Shown here: in pieces, positions 6,772 through 17,759 of the stretch
Layout of the letters: the number at the start of each line of letters is the position of its first letter
Numbering within the stretch: the stretch's first letter is position 1
From: UBA5069 sp963773745
GTDB lineage: Bacteria > Chloroflexota > Anaerolineae > Caldilineales > Caldilineaceae
Length of the DNA: 64,000 nt
Assembly: GCA_963773745.1 (NCBI GenBank)
Contig: CAVZCL010000005.1
Span: 372,001-436,000, forward strand
Direction: 5' to 3'
Made by a program: the position numbers and the translations under genes
The notes under the pieces: model-generated
Databases searched by the model: none
Seen by the model: the letters and a program-made list of their open reading frames with translations, nothing else
Told to the model about the DNA's origin: nothing

Positions 6772-9402
6772 ATGAGTCAGCACTCCATTGTCGCACGGCG
6801 CACGCCGCGCGCATGGGCAGCATGGACAGCGCGCGCGCTCTCCCTTGCCCTCGTCGTTTCGATGATCCTGCCCGCAAGCAGCGCGTCCAGCGCCCAGGCC
6901 GCCGATACGTCGCCGCTGGCCGCGAGTCCCCAGCAGAGCACGCAGGAGCAGGCCGTCGTGCGCCCAGGTGGCGCCGACCTCTACGACGTGCCAGAGGGCA
7001 CAGTCGTCGCCCAGCTTGAGCCCATCTCCATGGTGAGCCTCTACGGGCGCAGCGCCGACGCCAAATGGGTGGTTGTTGCCGCTGCCGACGGCCAAACCGG
7101 CTGGGTGGCCGTTAAGGACCTGATTGTCTACAACACCGACGCGCTGCCTGTGATGCTGGGCGATGCGCCGGCCGCCGGTGCGCAGCAGCCCGCTGCGACC
7201 GCAGCCTCCTCCACCGCCACACGCGTGCCAGCCACGGCGACGCCTGTGCCGCCCACGGCCACACCTGTCCCACCTACAGCGACGCCTGTGCCACCTACAG
7301 CCACGCCGACCCCCGTGCCGCCTACGCCTACGCCCGTGCCGCCCACAGCGACGCCTGCACCGACGCTGGCGCCCACAACCGCAGCCGCGCCTGCGCCCGT
7401 GGCCACACGCGTGCGCACCCAAGGCAGCGCCCCGGCGCTGACCGACGTAGTCGCCGTGGTGGGCATTGACGGGTCAGAGCTCTACGACATGCCTGATGGC
7501 AGCGTGCTTAAGGCGCTTTCGGTGGGCACGGCCATCACGCTGGTGGCGCGCGACGAAGCGGCCGCCTGGCTCAATGCCCGCCTTAGTGACAACACAATGG
7601 GCTGGGTGACTGCGGACAGTGTGGTAGCCTTTAACGTCGATCGCCTGCCGGTAGCCGGCAGCGCTGACGCAACCGCTCCTGAAAGCGCTGACGAAACGCC
7701 TGCCGATGCAGCGCCCGCGGATACGGCCGCCGAGCCGGCAACCCCTGCCATGGCTGCCGACGCTGAAGTGGCAGACGGTGAAGTGGCTGACGCTGAAGCC
7801 GCCGCGCCCACAGCTGCGCCCGCGCGCAGCGGCGCGCTGCTAAGCGGCCGCACGCCCGAGCCGACTGCCGCCGCAGAGAGCGCCGCTGCCGAGAGCGCCG
7901 CTGCCGAAAGCGCAGTGGCGTCCGACGTGGCACGGCCCGCGCCCGCTGCCGATGGCCGCCCGCTGGGCACTGTGCTGCTCACCGGTGGCCGCCTCAACCT
8001 GCGCGCCGACCCGCGCGTCGATTCGCTGATTGTGGCCAAGGGACAGCCGCGCGAACAGTTTGTGCTGCTCGGCCGCGACGCAACGGGTGAGTGGGTGAAG
8101 CTTGCAGTGGCCGACGTCGATGGCGGCGCCGCCTGGGCATCCGCCAACTACATCGAGAGCAGCGTGGCCCTGGACGAGCTGCCCGTAATCGACGGCTCGG
8201 GCGCGACAACAGCCCCCGACGCGCCGGCTGCTGCACCGGCCGCCGCACCCGTTGATCCTACAGCCGCAGCGCCTGCTGAAGGGGCCACAGCCGTGGTCCT
8301 GCCCACGCCCACCAGTGCGCCGGTTCAGCCTGCAGCGCTCTCCAGCACCGGCCCCACCGGCCTCTCCGGCAATCTGGCCTTCCAGGACGGGCGTAACAAC
8401 ATCTACATTTACAATCTCGACACGGGCGAAGTCCGCTTCCTGACCTACGGGTACGACCCCGCCATCAGCCCGGACGGCTCACAGGTTGCCTTCAATCGCG
8501 GCGGTGGCGACGACAACGGCATCTACACAATCAACCTGGACGGCAGCGAAGAGACCAAGATTTGGGGCGAAGGCGAAATCCTGCGCTCGCCCAAGTGGAG
8601 CCCCGACGGTGACTGGATTGCCTTTACGCGCCTGGCCGGCTCGTGGAAGTGCTACGACATCCAGTTCATTGGCTGCAAGACGCTCAGGCAGCTGATTCAG
8701 GAGTTCCCGTTCCTGGTCATCCCGCAGATTCGCCGTGCCTTCCTCAAGGACGTTGAGCGCCTTGAGTTTCCCAACTGGGGCCTCTCACGCGTGGCCAGTG
8801 ACGGCAGCGGCAGCTTCCGCGACATCAATGCGCTTGATTCGGCCGTAGCCCCCGACTGGAACGAAGGTGGCATTGTCTACCAAAATGCGGCCGGCTTTGA
8901 TATCACCGAGGACACGCCCACTGGGCAGACGAAGGAAGTGCTGCGCGCCGACTGGGTGCACGACCCCGACCAGCAGCCTAATGGTGGCTTCATTCTGTTC
9001 CAGTCCAAGGAAGGCACCCACTGGGAGATCTTCCGCATTAACACCGAGGGCGAAGGCGAGACTGCGCTTACTCGCCCGCAGACGACGCTGGTGGATGAAC
9101 TGCCCAGCAATGTGGCCCCGGCATACAGCTTTGACGGTGCGCAGATTGTTTACCTCAGCAGCCGCGCCCCCGACGAGGATACGGGCCCGTGGCGCCTCTG
9201 GGTGATGAACGCCGACGGTAGCGGCAAGCGCCCGCTCGACACCGGCGTGGAGATCGACTACTCCTACGCCTCCGAGCAGGTTGCAAGCTGGGGGCCGCAA
9301 GTCAATAAATTTCAGTACGCAGAAACTAGCGGGAACAACGGAAAAGGCAGGAAACAACACCGCGAGGTACTGTTTTCTGCCGTTTCCGCTTTTGCTACAT
9401 GA
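6772..9402 (+). CDS. Secreted SH3-repeat protein with TolB-like beta-propeller
   Basis: The 876-residue product has a long signal peptide (hydrophobic core LALVVSMILPASSASSAQA). It has three bacterial SH3-like modules of about 60 residues, near residues 65-125, 225-290 and 395-465. The first two are joined by a Pro-Thr linker of repeated VPPTATP units (nucleotides 7220-7390) and a later linker is Ala-rich. A C-terminal TolB/WD40-like propeller starts near residue 535 with repeated DG-S motifs (ISPDGSQVAF, WSPDGDWIAF, NADGSGKRPL). It probably binds the envelope or reads peptides at the surface. A GGAG lies about seven bases before the ATG. The last ~31 residues, after WGPQVNKF, are encoded by a palindromic repeat (see 9308-9571) and look like read-through, not propeller. 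Confidence 0.82.
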   Translation: MSQHSIVARRTPRAWAAWTARALSLALVVSMILPASSASSAQAADTSPLAASPQQSTQEQAVVRPGGADLYDVPEGTVVAQLEPISMVSLYGRSADAKWVVVAAADGQTGWVAVKDLIVYNTDALPVMLGDAPAAGAQQPAATAASSTATRVPATATPVPPTATPVPPTATPVPPTATPTPVPPTPTPVPPTATPAPTLAPTTAAAPAPVATRVRTQGSAPALTDVVAVVGIDGSELYDMPDGSVLKALSVGTAITLVARDEAAAWLNARLSDNTMGWVTADSVVAFNVDRLPVAGSADATAPESADETPADAAPADTAAEPATPAMAADAEVADGEVADAEAAAPTAAPARSGALLSGRTPEPTAAAESAAAESAAAESAVASDVARPAPAADGRPLGTVLLTGGRLNLRADPRVDSLIVAKGQPREQFVLLGRDATGEWVKLAVADVDGGAAWASANYIESSVALDELPVIDGSGATTAPDAPAAAPAAAPVDPTAAAPAEGATAVVLPTPTSAPVQPAALSSTGPTGLSGNLAFQDGRNNIYIYNLDTGEVRFLTYGYDPAISPDGSQVAFNRGGGDDNGIYTINLDGSEETKIWGEGEILRSPKWSPDGDWIAFTRLAGSWKCYDIQFIGCKTLRQLIQEFPFLVIPQIRRAFLKDVERLEFPNWGLSRVASDGSGSFRDINALDSAVAPDWNEGGIVYQNAAGFDITEDTPTGQTKEVLRADWVHDPDQQPNGGFILFQSKEGTHWEIFRINTEGEGETALTRPQTTLVDELPSNVAPAYSFDGAQIVYLSSRAPDEDTGPWRLWVMNADGSGKRPLDTGVEIDYSYASEQVASWGPQVNKFQYAETSGNNGKGRKQHREVLFSAVSAFAT

Positions 9403-9571
9403 AGTTACCCATGCGGCAGCGCGATACCGTAGGTGGCGATTGCGGGCCGGTGCATAAGATTGCCAAATCTACAGGCAAATGCAGCACCAACAGAAAAGGC
9501 AGGAAACAACAACCTCGCGGTGTTGTTTCCTGCCTTTTCTGTTGTTCCCGCTTTTTCCGGTACAGAAATTT
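9308..9571. repeat. Nested palindromic repeats overlapping a gene end
   Basis: The inner element is a perfect hairpin with 23-bp arms (9488-9510 and 9522-9544) built on the word AAAAGGCAGGAAACAAC. The sequence at 9308-9367 is also roughly the reverse complement of 9513-9571, including AGCGGGAACAAC. A smaller imperfect hairpin lies within 9330-9398. The left copy is translated as the C-terminal tail of the SH3/propeller gene, while the right edge abuts the stop of the convergent acyl-CoA synthetase gene at 9573. Related words occur at 15245, 16019 and 41595. Confidence 0.7.
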
Positions 9572-9572
9572 G

Positions 9573-12363
9573 CTAATCGCCGGAAGGTTCGGGGAGAGGC
9601 GTTTCGGTGGTGTCTTCGGCCACCGGCGTGTCTATGTGCGCCTCTTTCACATTCACCTGTGCGTAGATGGTGCGCGTGCCCGGGATCACCTGCTGGTCGA
9701 AGCCAAGCTTGGCGCAGATGCGGCGCATGCCCTCATTCTCGGGCAGGATCTCGGCCACGACCCGCTCGATGCCCTCATCGCGCGCAATCCATAGCAGGCG
9801 GCGCAGCAACTCGGTGCCAACGCCCGTGCGCTGGTGCTCGTCGCCCACCAGCACAGAGAACTCGGCATCGTTCGTCCCCTGCAGCTTGCTCAACTGCCCC
9901 ATGCCCACAATGTTGGTCCGCCCACGCTCATCGGTGCGCTCGGCCACAAGCGAAATATCGCGGTCGTAGTCGATGAAGGTAAGGCTGGCGAGCTGCTCGT
10001 GCGAGACAAGCTGCGCCGGCGAAATGGGGTGGAAGTAGCGCAGGTAGATGCTGTAGGGTGAAAGCGTGCGGTTGAAGGCGGCCATCATCGGCTCGTCCTC
10101 GGGCCGAATCGGGCGGATAAGCGTCTCCACGCCGGTCTGCGTGGTAAAGGGCTCCACATACTGCGCCGGGTAGGGGCGAATGGCCAACTGGGGCAGTTGA
10201 TCCTCAGTCATCTCAGGATCGTGGAGCACAACGCGTGCGTCCAGCGCCACAATCCCCTCTGCCGAAACGAGCAGCGGATTGACGTCAATCTCCTTGATCC
10301 AGCGCTGCTCCACAACCAGCTGGCTAAAGCGCACCAGCAGCCGTTCGAGCGCTTCCAGGTCCACAGGCTTGCGCCCGCGCACGCCCTGCAGCGCCTTGTA
10401 GATCTTGGTGCGCTCCATCATGCGGCGCGCCAGCGTTGTGTTGAGCGGCGGCAGCGCCAGCGCTCTGTCCTTGAAGACCTCGACCAGCGTGCCGCCAGTG
10501 CCAAAGAGCAGCACCGGGCCGAACTGAGCGTCCGGACTGGAGCCAATAATGATCTCGTAGCCTTCGAGCTTGATCATGGGTTGCACGGTGACGCCCTGGA
10601 AGTGCTGCGCACCGTGGAGTTCCGTCACAGCCTCGCGAATGTCCTCGAAGGCACGCTCCACCGCCGCGTCGTCCTTGAGGTTGAGTTGCACGCCCTTGAC
10701 GTCGGACTTGTGCGTAATCGTCTCGGAGTTGAGCTTGACGACCACCGGGAAGCCAATTGCTTCGGCCTGCTTGACGGCATCTTCAACTGTGAGCGCCAGG
10801 CGCGTTTCGACGGTGGGGATGCCGTAGGCGGTGAAAATCTGCTTCGACTCGAACTCGGTGAGGATGGTGCGCTGCTTGGTGCGCACCTCGTCGATCAAAT
10901 GGCGGGCGTTGTCGCGCTTGATCACCTCGGCGTCGGAGGCGACGGGCAGCGCGGGCGTCTCGTAGATGGCGCTGAGACTCGTCGAATACTTCCACATATA
11001 GTTGAAGACGCGCGCGGCCGTATCGGGCTGCTGAAAGGTGGGGATGCTGTTGCGGTTGAGGATGGAGACGCCTGCGGCCACAGTCGGCCCGCCCATCCAG
11101 CTTGCCAGCACAGGCTTCTTGGTGAGCTTTTGTGCTGCCGCAGCCAGCTTCTCGGCCGTCTGCGTGGCGTCCGTCATATCCTGCGGCGTCAGCACAACCA
11201 GCAGGCCGTCGCTGTTCTTGTCGGCCGCGGCCACCTCCAGCGTCTTGGCATAGCGCTCGGCGCTGGCGTCACCCAGCACGTCAATCGGATTGTTGTGGCT
11301 CCAGGCGCTGGGCAGGAAGACGTTGAGCTCCTCCAGCGTCTCGTTGGAGAGCTCAGTGAGCTTGCCGCCGCCCATGATCAACGCGTCGGTGGCCAGCACG
11401 CCCGGCCCGCCTGCATTGGTGACAATCGTCAGGTTTGGCCCACTGGCGCGTGGCTGCTTGCTCAGCACCTCGGCCATGTAGAAGAGCTCGGTGATGTTGT
11501 TGACGCGCAGCACGCCGACGCGCGCGAAACGCGGCGTCGAGCACGTCATCGCTGCCTGCGAGCGAGCCTGTGTGCGAGGCGGCCGCCTTTGCCGCAGCCT
11601 CTGTGCGCCCTGCCTTGATGACGATGATCGGCTTGGTGAGCGCGACTTCACGCGCGGCCGAAAGGAAGCGGCGGGCGTCGCCAATCGTCTCCATGTAGAT
11701 GACAATGGCCTTGGTGCGCTGGTCTTCACCAAGGTAGTAGATCAGGTCACCCCAGTCCACATCGAGCATGGAGCCAATCGAGACGAACGCGCTGAAGCCG
11801 ACGCGCTCTTCAATCGACCAGTCGAGCACAGCCGTGCAGAGCGCGCCGCTCTGGCTGATGAAGCCCACAGAGCCGGGCAGCGCCATGCCCTTGGCAAAGG
11901 TAGCGTTGATGCCCGTGAGCGGGCTCATCACGCCCAGGCAGTTGGGGCCGATGATGCGCATCTTGGCGCGGCGCGCCTTCTCGAGAATCTGCTCCTCGAG
12001 CTTGCGCCCCTCTTCGCCAATCTCCTTGAAGCCGGCGGAGATGATGATGGCGCCCTTGACGCCATTCTGCACGCACTCTTCAATCAGGTCGGGCACCGTG
12101 GGCGCGGGGGTAACGATCACCGCCAGGTCCACCTGCTCGGGCACGTCGCTGATGGAAGGATAGGCGCGAATGCCCATCACGTTGTTGCGCTTGGGATTGA
12201 CGGGGAAGACGGTGCCGCCAAAGGGATTGCTGATCAGATTCCAGAGCAGCGTGCGGCCAACGCTGTCCTCTTTTTCCGTGGCGCCAATGACGGCCACGTT
12301 GCGCGGCGCGAAAATTGCATCGAGCGGATGCCTGCGAAAAGTCAATTCATTTGGCACGTCCAT
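9573..12363 (-). CDS. Acyl-CoA synthetase (ADP-forming type) fused to GNAT acetyltransferase, frameshifted
   Basis: Two overlapping frames form one protein of about 930 residues. From the ATG at 12363 (AAAGGAG seven bases upstream) come a CoA-binding Rossmann domain (AVIGATEKEDSVGRTL), a succinyl-CoA-synthetase-like domain with IGPNCLGVMSP, and SHTGSLAGSDDVLDAAF. The frame then breaks in a CG run at about 11519-11526 and resumes as RVGVLRVNNITELF. The second part has the ATP-grasp domain (EAIGFPVVVKLNSETITHKSD) and a C-terminal GNAT domain (VLVGDEHQRTGVGTELLRRL). This is the layout of Pat-type protein lysine acetyltransferases with an ADP-forming acyl-CoA synthetase body. A one-base insertion restores or breaks everything, so an assembly error is likely. 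It acts in acyl-CoA metabolism or protein acylation. Confidence 0.85.
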
Positions 12364-12646
12364 AAAGACTCCTTTGGGTGGAACCGGGTCTCGTTACCCG
12401 GAATAATGAGCAGGGACGACGGCCCGAACGCCCCTTCAATTCGCGCTTCACCAATAGATGAAAGCGCCAGGGAGCGCGTGGGAGAGTGTGGGACGCGTGC
12501 ATACGACGCCAGGTCGCGCCGCGTCAGCCGGTCTTTGCCATTGTAACATAGAGTAGCGCCAGTTCGCGCGCCGCAATGGTGCGGGTGCGTTTCACACTGG
12601 TTGCGCGCACATCAACCTCACTTGAGGTCCCTTCTCCAGTTTGGCG

Positions 12647-12816
12647 AGGGATGCAAAGCGCGGTTGTAGGTCACGTCTCCTGACGTGACGCAGCCCGCAG
12701 GGCTGAAGCCAGTATGGGCTCACGCTCCGGTGACGAAGACCATGTGAGAGCTGGCTTCAGCCCTGCGGGCTGCGTCACGTCAGGAGACGTGACCTACAAC
12801 CGCGCTTTGCATCCCT
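12647..12816. repeat. Perfect palindrome, 66-bp arms, in an 820-bp gene-free gap
   Basis: Arms 12647-12712 and 12751-12816 are identical reverse complements over 66 bases, around a 38-base loop. The arms carry the nested words GTCACGTCTCCTGACGTGAC and GCCCGCAGGGCTGAAGCC. The element sits in the gap 12364-13183 between the divergent synthetase and NYN genes. The remainder of the gap holds a small hairpin (GGCCCG/CGGGCC, about 13022-13041), an AACAATTGACGATTGTT repeat word near 13005, and no gene I can support. Confidence 0.88.
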
Positions 12817-13183
12817 CTGCAATCGCCCTCAAAAGCGCTGCGTAACATGAATGAAATGCACCGTCGCGCTGCGGCACGGTATGCAGAGCGCGCCCGCGAG
12901 TGGTATGATATGCTCATCCTCACCCAAATGCGCACTACATGCCGGTGCCCGTTCTCGTATGCCCGTTTTCGTATGCCCGTTCACGCAGCCGCTATCGCTC
13001 ATTAACAATTGACGATTGTTGAGGCCCGCCATCTTCCGGGCCGCATTATTGATCATGCAGCCTTTCCTGCGCACAGCGCCTTTTGGGCGCTGACCGTGCA
13101 GGGCTGTGTCAAAACCAGCTGCTTCAAGTTGGCTGTGCAAATACCAATGGAAAGAGATGGGCTGAACCATGCAGGAGACTCTC

Positions 13184-15208
<2,025 letters not shown>

Positions 15209-15263
15209 GCCTGAGATTCCTGTACGCGGAATTGGCGCCAACAGCGGAAAAAGCAGGAAACAG

Positions 15264-15316
15264 GAGCCAGTTACAGCTGTTCACGCCCATAGGGCATGAA
15301 CGACTGTGACTGGCTC
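15264..15316 (+). terminator. Terminator-like hairpin after the NYN gene
   Basis: GAGCCAGTTACAGCTGTTCA pairs with TGAACGACTGTGACTGGCTC with a few mismatches around a 13-base loop, followed by TTTTTC. It lies 55 bases after the stop at 15208. Confidence 0.65.
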
Positions 15317-15384
15317 TTTTTCAATCGGCCGAACCCGTATATAATGTATTGCAAATAACCCATATCTTTGGTGGGGTGTGCGAG

Positions 15385-15666
15385 ATGGCGACACGGTTTG
15401 AGTGGGATGAGCGCAAGAATCTGGAGAATCAGCAGAAGCACGGGGTAGCGTTCGAACTGGCGCAGTGGGCGTTTGCCGACCCGGAACGCGTCATCATAGA
15501 AGACCTCGAGCACAGCGAAATTGAGCCGCGCTACTTCTGCCTGGGCAAGGTGGAGGGAGCGATTCTGACCGTTCGTTTTACATATCGCAACCAGTTGATT
15601 CGCATATTTGGCGCAGGCTATTGGCGCAAGGGGAAGAGCCGCTATGAACGAGAAACAGGCAGTTGA
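15385..15666 (+). CDS. brnT: BrnT-family toxin (RNase)
   Basis: The 93-residue product opens MATRFEWDERKNLENQQKHG, the BrnT signature. It continues through ALAQWAF-like helix and an ILTVRFTYR strand to GAGYWRKGKSRYE, which matches the family's RIISAR-type C-terminal segment. BrnT toxins are RelE-fold ribonucleases that block translation and are neutralised by BrnA. A TATAAT at 15340-15345 is a good -10 box. The ATG at 15385 is chosen because homology starts there. It overlaps brnA by 23 bases. Confidence 0.85.
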   Translation: MATRFEWDERKNLENQQKHGVAFELAQWAFADPERVIIEDLEHSEIEPRYFCLGKVEGAILTVRFTYRNQLIRIFGAGYWRKGKSRYERETGS

Positions 15667-15895
15667 GTACACCGATGAAGCGCTGCATATGGGCAGACGC
15701 GTGAATGACTTTCTGCCGCCTCCCGAAGAATTGGTCTTTCGTCCAAAGGGCGTCAAGGTGACGATTACGCTCAGCGAAGAGAGCGTTGACTGGTTTAAAG
15801 AGCAGGGCGACCGCCTGCAAACGCCCTACCAGCGCATGATCCGCAACCTGATCGACGAATACGTGCGCCGCATGCGCGAAGAGGCTCCGTCCTGA
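15644..15895 (+). CDS. brnA: BrnA-family antitoxin
   Basis: The 83-residue product contains the BrnA pattern: VKVTITLSEESVDWFKEQGD then TPYQRMIRNLIDEYVRRMR. This is a ribbon-helix-helix-like DNA-binding and dimerisation tail. BrnA antitoxins bind BrnT and repress the operon. The start lies inside the end of brnT, giving the usual toxin-first, overlapping order. The stop is 18 bases before a perfect palindrome. Confidence 0.82.
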   Translation: MNEKQAVEYTDEALHMGRRVNDFLPPPEELVFRPKGVKVTITLSEESVDWFKEQGDRLQTPYQRMIRNLIDEYVRRMREEAPS

Positions 15896-15913
15896 TCGAT
15901 TGCCCACCCAAAA

Positions 15914-16014
15914 GCGTGTACACAGATTTCACAGGAACAAACAGATGACTGCAGATGCACATTATCTTCGCATCTGCAGTCATCTGTTTGTTCCTGTGAA
16001 ATCTGTGTACACGC
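15914..16014. repeat. Perfect palindrome, 45-bp arms, after brnA
   Basis: Arms 15914-15958 and 15970-16014 are perfect reverse complements around an 11-base loop. The arms contain ACACAGATTTCACAGGAACAAACAGAT, split here as ACACAGATTTCACAGG plus AACAAACAGAT. The same word recurs with changes at 19873 and 42866. No T-run follows, so it is not a standard terminator. Confidence 0.88.
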
Positions 16015-16070
16015 CCTTCTTTCCTGCTTTTCCGCTGTTGCCGCCAGTTCCGCGTACAGGAATTTCGCTC

Positions 16071-16715
16071 CTACGGCACAATCTGCTGCACGCGTCGGTC
16101 AAAGTAGGCCTGGTTGGGCAGGAGGCCACGCGCCTGCTCCACAATGCGCCCCTTGGCGTCGATGAAGAAGGTGGCTGGGATGCCCTGAATGCCGTAGGCG
16201 GATTCCCACGCACCCGTGGCATCAAATGCATTGGGATAGCTGAGGCCGCGCTCTTGCATAAAGGCCTGCGCCAGCGCAGGATCATCGGAATTGACCACGA
16301 TACCGAGGAAGGTGACGCCTGTTCCCTGCGCGTCCTGCCAGCCCTGGGCAAGAATGGGCGCTTCAACCACGCACGGCCCGCACCAGCTGGCCCAGAAGTT
16401 GAGCACGACGCCCTGCCCGCGCAAGTCGCTCAGGCGGATGGTGTCACCGTCGAAGGTCGTAATCTCCAGATTGGGGGCCATGCCGTCGTCGCTGGGCGGC
16501 GAGAGCCAGCCCACAAGGCGCATTGCACCGAGCCCCACGAGCAGCAGCGCAATCGCAATCAGCAGGAAGCGGCCAATGCCCGTGCCGCCCCGTGGTTCGA
16601 CCACGCCGGCGGCGGCCAGGTCGGCCTCGAGGGCACGGGCGGCAGCGTCTTCATCAATCAGCAGCGCGGTGTCTGCTGCGGCCTCCCCTTCGGGGAGGGG
16701 TTCGGGGATCATCAT
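16071..16715 (-). CDS. TlpA-like membrane-anchored thioredoxin
   Basis: The 214-residue product has an acidic cytoplasmic start, one membrane helix (FLLIAIALLLVGLGAMRLVGWL, residues ~49-70) and an exported TlpA/ResA-type domain. That domain contains VVLNFWASWCGPCVVEAP with the WCGPC redox site and a GIPATFFIDAKG cis-Pro segment. It probably reduces or exchanges disulfides outside the membrane, for example during cytochrome maturation, though no such genes are nearby. Tandem ATGs at 16715 and 16712 are equally possible. It lies downstream of the L,D-transpeptidase gene but is separated from it by a terminator. Confidence 0.88.
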   Translation of the reverse strand: MMIPEPLPEGEAAADTALLIDEDAAARALEADLAAAGVVEPRGGTGIGRFLLIAIALLLVGLGAMRLVGWLSPPSDDGMAPNLEITTFDGDTIRLSDLRGQGVVLNFWASWCGPCVVEAPILAQGWQDAQGTGVTFLGIVVNSDDPALAQAFMQERGLSYPNAFDATGAWESAYGIQGIPATFFIDAKGRIVEQARGLLPNQAYFDRRVQQIVP

Positions 16716-16732
16716 CAGCTCACGCAGCCACG

Positions 16733-16763
16733 AAAAGAGGGCGGGCCCGTTTGGCCCGCCCTC
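16733..16763 (-). terminator. Rho-independent terminator of the L,D-transpeptidase gene
   Basis: On the minus strand, GAGGGCGGGCC pairs with GGCCCGCCCTC around a five-base loop, followed by TTTTC at 16736-16732. It sits 70 bases after the stop of the gene at 16833. Confidence 0.8.
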
Positions 16764-16832
16764 CTATTTTCCCAAATGTGGGCCGCGCTGTCCATTTCGC
16801 CGCAGCCTGTGCTGAACAGCGATCATGTACGC

Positions 16833-17627
16833 TCAATCATGCACGATCACGAGCGCGCCTTCGTCCTTGGGCACATGCTGCCACTGTGTATCACCATCCC
16901 ATGCCGGGCTCAGGAAATTCCACAGCCACTCGGCGTCTGCGTTCGTCATGTTGATGCAACCGTGGCTGCGGGGCGCGCCGAAGGCATAGTGCCAGTAGGT
17001 GCCGTGAAAGCCGTAATCCTGGTAGAAGTATTGCACCCACTGCACGTTGGGCAGATAGTAATCATTGCCCTCGGCGACGCTGCCGCCCTCCATCAGTTGC
17101 GAGCGCACTTTGGCGCGGATGTGAAAGGTGCCGGTGACCGTGGGCGTTTTGGGCAATCCCGACGCAATCACGAAGCCGCGAATGGGCGTTTGGCCCGAAT
17201 AGGCCACGGCTGTCTGCTCGCTCAGGTCCACGCGCACCCAGTTGGCGGTGGTGTCGGGCATCTCAATCGGGGTGAGGGCGTCGAGCGCATTGGGCGCAAG
17301 CGAGGGAATGAAGGCCGTTGTGCGCCGGTCAATGTTGTCGAGGTACGTCTTCTTGATGAGGGGGCCAACCGCAGGTTCCAGCGCCGGCAGCGCAGGCAAT
17401 GCACGGACTGTTTTTTCGTCGGGCGCATCCTCCACGGCCGTCGCGCCTGTCAGCAGCAGCGGATTGATAATCGGGACGATGGCATCAGTCTGCGCGAAGG
17501 CGGGCTGGTAAGTTGGCAGCAGCAGGGCTGCACCGATGATGAGCGCCGCTACGGCGCGACCTGTGGCGCGACCTGTGGCGCGACCTGTGGCGCCACGGCG
17601 ATGAGAAGGGTGTTGCGAAAAAAGCAT
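16833..17627 (-). CDS. L,D-transpeptidase (YkuD domain)
   Basis: The 264-residue product has a signal peptide (AALIIGAALLLPTYQPAFA). Its YkuD domain begins about residue 130 at WVRVDLSEQTAVAYSGQTP. The catalytic His and Cys lie in FHGTYWHYAFGAPRSHG followed by CINM, the standard HxxxW...SHGCINM signature. Such enzymes make 3-3 cross-links in peptidoglycan or attach proteins to it. GGGAG lies about ten bases before the ATG at 17627, which decides the start. The signal region holds a 12-base triplet repeat (17557-17594) encoding ATGR units. A similar enzyme with LysM domains is encoded just upstream. Confidence 0.9.
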   Translation of the reverse strand: MLFSQHPSHRRGATGRATGRATGRAVAALIIGAALLLPTYQPAFAQTDAIVPIINPLLLTGATAVEDAPDEKTVRALPALPALEPAVGPLIKKTYLDNIDRRTTAFIPSLAPNALDALTPIEMPDTTANWVRVDLSEQTAVAYSGQTPIRGFVIASGLPKTPTVTGTFHIRAKVRSQLMEGGSVAEGNDYYLPNVQWVQYFYQDYGFHGTYWHYAFGAPRSHGCINMTNADAEWLWNFLSPAWDGDTQWQHVPKDEGALVIVHD

Positions 17628-17759
17628 GAACAATAACTCCCTGTGTCGGCGAGCGTTCTCCCGACGGTGTGGTTGTGCTTTGTAGCCATGCACTCGGTTT
17701 ACATCTGCCTGAAAGCGGCAGGCGAGATGTTACAGAGCCACATGACTTTCCTGCTGCAT

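Larger units (their letters stand above)
15214..16065. repeat. Split palindrome whose two arms flank brnTA
   Basis: The sequence at 15214-15260 (starting ATTCCTGTACGCGGAATTGG) and that at 16019-16065 (ending CCGCGTACAGGAATTT) are reverse complements with a few mismatches and one indel. Together they look like the arms of the palindrome seen intact at 41572-41667 (CTGTACGCGGAAG and AAAAGCAGGAAAC words). Here the arms enclose the 15264 hairpin, brnT, brnA and another palindrome. Confidence 0.65.

Noticed and set aside
15914..16014. Integration or attachment site next to brnTA
   Set aside because: No integrase, no tRNA target and no direct repeats flank it; the structure is a palindrome shared with sites lacking mobile genes.
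17557..17594. Three 12-base tandem repeats (CGACCTGTGGCG)
   Set aside because: They lie in the signal peptide region of an L,D-transpeptidase and encode ATGR units; ordinary slippage, no sign of function.
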